From the NCBI GenBank assembly GCA_023435945.1, contig JAEZLB010000247.1:1-5131 (forward strand): DNA of 5,131 bases, read 5' to 3'. Below the pieces are notes generated by a model. It worked only from the letters and a program-made list of their open reading frames with translations, was not told the origin of the DNA and made no database searches. Position 1 is the stretch's first letter; the number at the start of each line of letters is the position of its first letter. Source of the DNA: Pseudomonadota bacterium (GTDB taxonomy: Bacteria > Pseudomonadota > Gammaproteobacteria > Burkholderiales > Burkholderiaceae_D). Made by a program: the position numbers and the translations under genes. Positions 1 through 5,131 of the stretch are shown piece by piece.

Positions 1-2115
<2,115 letters not shown>

Positions 2116-2125
2116 AACAGCAAAA

Positions 2126-2153
2126 AAAATAAATCAGCGTCACAGAACGACAA
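2126..2153 (-). promoter_or_regulatory. Weak candidate sigma-70-type promoter for hisZ-purA
   Basis: Directly after the terminator hairpin the coding strand has TTGTCG (2153-2148), 16 bases, then TATTTT (2131-2126). Each box matches consensus at four of six positions. Transcription would start about 4 bases before the hisZ ATG, giving an almost leaderless message. That would fit the lack of a Shine-Dalgarno there. T-rich DNA produces such matches easily, so the call is tentative. Confidence 0.2.
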
Positions 2154-2325
2154 AAAGCACTGCTGCCCCACACAGCAGTGCCGCCAATCCGAAAAAACGG
2201 AGCTGGCCATCGTTAAAGCGCGTGAGCTGCTCGAACGTCTGTCGCCATTGTTTCGGAAAAAGAAAGGGGACGATGCCCTCAAGTATGAGCATCAATCCCA
2301 CTGCCATCAACCACGAATTGTTCAC
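2140..2325 (-). CDS. Small DUF2065 / YjeT-like inner-membrane protein
   Basis: This 61-residue protein has two predicted membrane helices. The first is about residues 5-23 (WLMAVGLMLILEGIVPFLF) and the second about 42-61 (LRFFGLAALLCGAAVLFVVL). A short polar loop, PKQWRQTFEQLTRFNDGQ, connects them. The pattern LxLILEGxxPFLFPKxWR...LRxFG matches the DUF2065 family, including E. coli YjeT, which also lies between hflC and purA. Its function is not established. Conserved linkage suggests, but does not prove, a role with the HflKC-FtsH assembly. The start is GTG at 2325-2323; it aligns with the MNSTIWLALAL-type N-terminus of YjeT. The first in-frame ATG, at residue 7, would cut into helix 1. The start lies 7 bases after the hflC stop and overlaps the stop of a three-codon ORF (see separate entry). 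A terminator-like hairpin lies within its last codons. Confidence 0.88.
   Translation of the reverse strand: MNNSWLMAVGLMLILEGIVPFLFPKQWRQTFEQLTRFNDGQLRFFGLAALLCGAAVLFVVL
2152..2181 (-). terminator. Candidate intrinsic terminator inside 3' end of YjeT-like gene
   Basis: On the coding strand, GCACTGCTG (2181-2173) is followed by a 7-base loop TGTGGGG and the exact complement CAGCAGTGC (2165-2157). TTTTT (2156-2152) comes directly after. The perfect 9-bp stem can gain a G-U pair at its base. The whole element sits within the codons for the last residues (ALLCGAAVLF) of the YjeT-like protein, about 40 bases before the hisZ ATG. The opposite strand has no T-run after the hairpin, so it would act only on minus-strand transcripts. 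It probably ends or attenuates the hflX-hflK-hflC-yjeT transcript before hisZ-purA. Confidence 0.65.
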
Positions 2326-2333
2326 GAGCGCAT
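2322..2333 (-). other. Three-codon ORF bridging hflC stop and YjeT-like start
   Basis: The hflC stop TAA shares a base with an ATG (TAATG). This ATG opens ATG-CGC-TCG-TGA, whose stop overlaps the GTG start of the next gene (GTGA). The chain TAATGCGCTCGTGA could let a terminating ribosome reinitiate stepwise, because the GTG has no clear Shine-Dalgarno of its own. The arrangement is read directly from the sequence; the coupling role is inference, and the ATG may be accidental. Confidence 0.3.
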
Positions 2334-3208
2334 TATTTCGTCGGGGATGCGTTCTTGAAATAGCGGAAGAACTCGGAATTCGGATCGATCACCATTACGT
2401 CGTTACGATCTTTAAAGCTGTTCCGATACGCTTCCAGGCTGCGGTAGAAACGGTAAAATTCCGGATTCTGGCCGAAGGCCTGCCCATAAATCTGGGTAGC
2501 CTGTGCTTCACCCTTGCCTCGAATCGCCTCAGCTTCGCGGTATGCCTCAGCCAGTATCACGGTGCGCTGGCGATCAGCGTCTGCGCGAATCTTTTCAGAT
2601 TCGGCAAAACCCGTGGAACGCAATTCATTCGCGACACGGGTACGCTCAGCACGCATACGGTCGTAGACTGAAGCACTGATCTGCTCCACGTAATCCACGC
2701 GCTTGAGACGTACGTCGATGATTTCCAGGCCCAGGGTTTTGCTTTCAGCAGCAACCTTGTTGTTGACTGCAGCCATGACCGCATTCCTTTCGCCGGCGAT
2801 CACCTCACGTACCGTACGCTTGGTAATTTCTTCGTTCAATGCAGCCTTGACGATCTGTGCGAGGCGATCCTGAGTGCGGCGCTCGTCACCGCCAAAGCTC
2901 ACGAAGAACAGGCGAGGATCGGTAATGCGCCACTTCACGAAAGCATCAACCAGGATGTTCTTCTTTTCCGCGGTGATGAAGCGATCCGCGTCCGGCGTAT
3001 CCAGAGTCAGGATGCGCTTTTCGATAAACATCACGTTCTGGAACGGCGGCGGCAACTTGAAGTGCAAACCAGGTTCATTGACGACCTTCTTAACCTCACC
3101 CAAAGCGAAGACCACCGCATAGTTACGCTGATCAACCACGAACAGCATGGACGAGGCCACCCCCAGCAGGATAGCCAGAGCGATAAGAATGGAAACTGGA
3201 CGACTCAT
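2333..3208 (-). CDS. hflC: HflC, SPFH-domain subunit of the HflKC complex
   Basis: HflC pairs with HflK in the large inner-membrane HflKC assembly that surrounds hexameric FtsH and modulates its proteolysis of membrane proteins. It has one N-terminal signal-anchor helix (about residues 5-25, VSILIALAILLGVASSMLFVV) with the remainder in the periplasm. The SPFH/band-7 domain begins at DQRNYAVVFALGEV (26-39) and continues through EPGLHFKLPPPFQNV, TLDTPDADRFITAEKKNILVD and KWRITDP. A helical, coiled-coil-prone stretch (YDRMRAERTRVANELRS through EAIRGKGEAQATQIYGQAF) follows. The C-terminus, DVMVIDPNSEFFRYFKN, is the HflC signature. At 291 residues it is shorter than E. coli HflC (334), mainly because it lacks the internal insertion before the LGxExxDVRxK segment. 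The ATG start follows a strong GGGAGGG Shine-Dalgarno and shares one base with the hflK stop (TAATG), so translation is probably coupled. Despite the older 'protease activity modulator' name, it has no protease active site. Confidence 0.96.
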   Translation of the reverse strand: MSRPVSILIALAILLGVASSMLFVVDQRNYAVVFALGEVKKVVNEPGLHFKLPPPFQNVMFIEKRILTLDTPDADRFITAEKKNILVDAFVKWRITDPRLFFVSFGGDERRTQDRLAQIVKAALNEEITKRTVREVIAGERNAVMAAVNNKVAAESKTLGLEIIDVRLKRVDYVEQISASVYDRMRAERTRVANELRSTGFAESEKIRADADRQRTVILAEAYREAEAIRGKGEAQATQIYGQAFGQNPEFYRFYRSLEAYRNSFKDRNDVMVIDPNSEFFRYFKNASPTK

Positions 3209-4491
3209 TATCTGCCCTCCCGATCACGTGTGTTACGCGCATCCCGGCTGCGGGTATCATCCTGCGGCACCGCTGCAGCGCCCTGCTGCCCATCCAGCGT
3301 GGGGGCAGCGGGCCGGTTGGCAGCATCCGCCCCACCAGTCGCGGTCTGGGCGATCAATTTATCCAACGGCAGATACAAAAGATTATTGCCGGTACGGGCA
3401 TCAACCATGATCTTGCTGGTATTCGTGAAAATTTGCTGCATGGTTTCCAGGTACATGCGTTCGCGAGTAACAGCGGGGGCCTTCTGATACTCGGCTACCA
3501 CCTGCTTGAAGCGTTCGGCATCACCTTGAGCCGTCGCGACGGAGTGGGCGCGATAGGCTTCAGCCTCTTCCAACAGACGAGCCGCCGCACCACGGGCACG
3601 CGGAATCACGTTATTCGCATATGCCTGCCCTTCGTTCTTCAAGCGTTCGCGATCCTGACCAGCCTTAACCGCGTCATCGAAAGCTGCCTGAACCTGCTCG
3701 GGCGGCTGCACATTCTGCATAGTGACCGCAGCGACTTGAACGCCAGAACCATAACGATCCAGGATCTGTTGCATCAACTCGGCGGTATCCAGCGCCACCT
3801 GCTCGCGGCCCTCGTACAGTACGAAGTCCATCTTGTTCTTGCCAACCACTTCGCGGATGGCGGTCTCCGCAACCTGCTTGACCATTTCATCCTTGTCGCG
3901 ATTGTTGAAGAGCCAGTCAGCCGCGCTCTTCAAGCGATACTGCACTGCGAACTGGATATCGATGATGTTTTCATCCTCGGTCAGCATCAATGCTTCACGC
4001 ACCTGCTTGTTACGGACATTGCCACGATAGCCGACTTCGATAATCCGCACCTCGGAGACATTTACGATCTCGTGAGACTGGATAGGATAAGGCCAGCGCC
4101 AGTTGAAACCGGCGGGAGTGGAATGACTGTACTTGCCGAAGGTCTTGACCACGGCGGTCTGTCCTTCCTGCACGATGAAGAAGCCGCTGATCGCCCACAG
4201 AAACAGAGCAACGGCGACAATGGCACCAACGCCTATGCCCGCACCTCTCATATCGGGCGTATTGTCACCACCGGAACCGCCACCGCCCTTCCTGTTGCCA
4301 AACATGCGATTGAGGCGCTGATTAAAATCGCGCCACAACTGATCGAGATCAGGCGGCCCTTCAGGCGGCTTTCGGTTGTTGTTATTATTGTCCGGATTTC
4401 TTGGAGGTTCGTTATTCTGAGATCCCCTTCCCCAACCAGGATCGTTTAGCGAGAATATCAAACCTGCTTTTCTAAGTTTGGAAAAAAGCAT
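3208..4491 (-). CDS. hflK: HflK, SPFH-domain subunit of the HflKC complex
   Basis: HflK is HflC's partner in the periplasm-facing HflKC cage around FtsH. From the ATG at 4491 it has 427 residues (E. coli HflK has 419). The cytoplasmic N-terminal region is Gly/Pro/Asn-rich, with SLNDPGWGRG at 14-23, five consecutive Asn at 35-39, PPDLDQLWRDFNQRLNRMFG near 46-65 and a GGGGSGG run. One membrane helix follows at about 85-107. The SPFH domain starts at QEGQTAVVKTFGKY and includes GFNWRWPYPIQSHEIVNV. The helical region runs through ARGAAARLLEEAEAYRAHSVATAQGDAERF. The polar tail is Ala/Pro/Arg-rich (TRSRDARNTRDREGR) and probably disordered. The start is uncertain. A TTG at 4536 overlapping the hflX stop would add 15 residues, while a TTG at 4461 would begin closer to the conserved SLNDP motif. 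ATG 4491 lacks a good Shine-Dalgarno. The gene ends as TAATG with hflC. Confidence 0.95.
   Translation of the reverse strand: MLFSKLRKAGLIFSLNDPGWGRGSQNNEPPRNPDNNNNNRKPPEGPPDLDQLWRDFNQRLNRMFGNRKGGGGSGGDNTPDMRGAGIGVGAIVAVALFLWAISGFFIVQEGQTAVVKTFGKYSHSTPAGFNWRWPYPIQSHEIVNVSEVRIIEVGYRGNVRNKQVREALMLTEDENIIDIQFAVQYRLKSAADWLFNNRDKDEMVKQVAETAIREVVGKNKMDFVLYEGREQVALDTAELMQQILDRYGSGVQVAAVTMQNVQPPEQVQAAFDDAVKAGQDRERLKNEGQAYANNVIPRARGAAARLLEEAEAYRAHSVATAQGDAERFKQVVAEYQKAPAVTRERMYLETMQQIFTNTSKIMVDARTGNNLLYLPLDKLIAQTATGGADAANRPAAPTLDGQQGAAAVPQDDTRSRDARNTRDREGR
3217..3223 (-). promoter_or_regulatory. Strong Shine-Dalgarno for hflC
   Basis: The coding strand reads GGGAGGGCAGATAATG. The purine-rich core lies 8 bases before the hflC ATG and within the last codons of hflK. 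It is the clearest ribosome-binding site in the window, and it supports the overlapping ATG as the true hflC start. Confidence 0.75.
4375..4389 (-). repeat. Five-unit AAY triplet run encoding Asn5 in HflK
   Basis: The coding strand reads AAT AAT AAC AAC AAC, a short in-frame triplet run in the low-complexity cytoplasmic N-terminus of HflK (residues 35-39). The unit is mixed (AAT/AAC), so slippage should be limited. It lies in the flexible linker between the SLNDPGW motif and the PPDLDQLW helix. Confidence 0.6.
4465..4490 (-). repeat. Inverted repeat covering the hflK start region
   Basis: TGCTTTT (4490-4484 on the coding strand) and AAAAGCA (4471-4465) can form a 7-bp, AT-rich stem with a 12-base loop. 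The stem includes the TG of the ATG at 4491. It could mildly occlude that start codon, but its stability is modest. Confidence 0.3.
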
Positions 4492-4492
4492 T

Positions 4493-4521
4493 GTTATAGT
4501 ATGCGGCCCAATAAATGTGGA
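4493..4521 (-). promoter_or_regulatory. Candidate promoter at the hflX-hflK junction
   Basis: In an AT-rich stretch the coding strand has TCCACA (4521-4516, four of six to the -35 consensus). A 17-base spacer separates it from TATAAC (4498-4493, five of six to the -10 consensus). Transcripts would begin near 4486, just downstream of the ATG at 4491. They would therefore need a later start, such as TTG 4461, to make HflK. No experimental support is available, and the element may be fortuitous. Confidence 0.3.
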
Positions 4522-4532
4522 ATCCCAATGAA

Positions 4533-5131
4533 TCAAAAAAGTCCGTCGCGAGACGCCATATCCTCATCATTGTCTGATGAGGCGACATTCCCCCCTTGCG
4601 CATATTCCGCGATGGCTTGGCGTAGCAAATCTACGCCGGCACCAGTCTGAGCACTGATAAAAACTCGATGGATTTTATCATACTCATCCCGTTCGAGCGC
4701 CGGATCGGCCCCTACTGCATCTATCTTGTTCCAAACCAGGATCTGAGGAATATGATCCGCGCCAATTTCTTTTAACACGGCATTCACTTCTTCGATCTGC
4801 TCCATGCGCACCGGGCTCGAAGCATCCACCACATGCAAAAGCAGATCGGCATGGATGGTCTCTTCCAGCGTAGTACGGAAAGCGGCCACCAGTTGGTGCG
4901 GCAACTCGCGAATGAAACCTACCGTATCCGAGATGACTACGTTGCCCACATCACCCAGATAAATACGGCGCGAGGTGGTATCCAGCGTCGCAAACAACTG
5001 GTCTGCTGCATAAGCCTGTGCCTTGGTCAGGCTATTGAACAAGGTCGACTTCCCCGCGTTGGTATAACCGACCAGCGATACCGAGAAGGTATCGCTGCGA
5101 TTGCGCGCACGGCGCTGGGTCACTCGTTGAC
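4533..5131 (-). CDS. hflX: GTPase HflX (5' part beyond window)
   Basis: HflX is a ribosome-associated GTPase of the Obg-HflX superfamily that binds 50S subunits and splits stalled or heat-damaged 70S ribosomes. The reading frame runs open to the window edge. The visible 198 residues hold the end of the N-terminal/linker region and the whole G domain. Counting from the Val at 5123-5121, G1 is GYTNAGKST at 19-27. The G2 region is FATLDTT (44-50), with YAADQLFATLD strongly HflX-like. G3 is DTVG (66-69) in SDTVGFIRELPHQLV. G4 is NKID (132-135), and G5 is SAQTG (157-161). After G5 only a short helix and an acidic tail (SSDNDEDMASRDGLF) remain, so the C-terminal domain seen in E. coli HflX is absent. 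The GTG at 5123 is not a credible start, because codons continue upstream into the window edge. The stop TGA lies 41 bases before the hflK ATG. In related bacteria hfq usually precedes hflX; that is outside this window. Confidence 0.96.
   Translation of the reverse strand, partial: QRVTQRRARNRSDTFSVSLVGYTNAGKSTLFNSLTKAQAYAADQLFATLDTTSRRIYLGDVGNVVISDTVGFIRELPHQLVAAFRTTLEETIHADLLLHVVDASSPVRMEQIEEVNAVLKEIGADHIPQILVWNKIDAVGADPALERDEYDKIHRVFISAQTGAGVDLLRQAIAEYAQGGNVASSDNDEDMASRDGLF
4535..4582 (-). other. Hairpins and T-run at the 3' end of hflX
   Basis: The coding strand contains a perfect 8-bp hairpin, CCTCATCA-GACAA-TGATGAGG (4582-4562). A small 4-bp hairpin, CGTC-TCGC-GACG (4555-4544), follows, then GAC and six T (4540-4535) running into the stop codon. 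The strong hairpin is 21 bases from the T-run and the nearer one is short, so this is at best a weak terminator or pause site ahead of hflK. Confidence 0.25.

Noticed and set aside
3433..4449. Plus-strand open frame of 338 codons opposite hflK
   Set aside because: The opposite strand encodes unmistakable HflK with intact SPFH motifs. This frame shows no domain or start signal.
3208..4536. Longer hflK from TTG 4536 overlapping the hflX stop
   Set aside because: The added 15 residues match nothing I know of in HflK, TTG is a rare start, and no Shine-Dalgarno precedes it. ATG 4491 is preferred, with TTG 4461 as a second option.

Overview
The window is a compact, entirely minus-strand block of bacterial housekeeping genes. 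Read in the direction of transcription (high to low coordinates), the order is hflX (3' part only), hflK, hflC, a small DUF2065/YjeT-type membrane protein gene, hisZ and purA (5' part only). This order, with hisZ between the hflKC group and purA, is characteristic of Betaproteobacteria. The protein wording, such as the HisZ N-terminus and the HflK 'SLNDP' N-terminus, looks most like Burkholderiales, possibly Oxalobacteraceae. That placement is from memory of family sequences, and genus cannot be fixed from this window.

Layout. Positions 5131-4533 carry the GTPase domain of the ribosome-splitting/rescue GTPase HflX, whose N-terminus lies outside the window. Positions 4491-3208 (hflK) and 3208-2333 (hflC) encode the two SPFH-domain membrane proteins that form the HflKC complex around the FtsH protease. 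Their stop and start codons share one base (TAATG). Positions 2325-2140 encode a 61-residue two-helix membrane protein of the YjeT family. Positions 2115-964 encode HisZ, the catalytically inactive histidyl-tRNA-synthetase-like regulatory subunit of short-form ATP phosphoribosyltransferase. Positions 955-1 encode about the first three quarters of adenylosuccinate synthetase.

How they work together. The upper half concerns quality control: HflX acts on stalled or stressed ribosomes, and HflKC modulates FtsH. The lower half concerns nucleotide and histidine metabolism. HisZ with HisG commits ATP and PRPP to histidine synthesis, and that pathway releases AICAR, which returns through IMP to AMP via PurA. 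The most notable non-coding signal is a perfect 9-bp hairpin followed by a T-run. It lies on the coding strand inside the last codons of the yjeT-like gene and is a good intrinsic terminator candidate separating the two halves. Immediately after it, hisZ starts without a visible Shine-Dalgarno sequence behind a T-rich stretch.

There is no gene-free stretch over 300 bases. I see no RNA gene, mobile element, CRISPR array or prophage feature. This is an ordinary, conserved chromosomal region, and I did not find an undescribed system in it. The findings are mainly about gene junctions and start sites.
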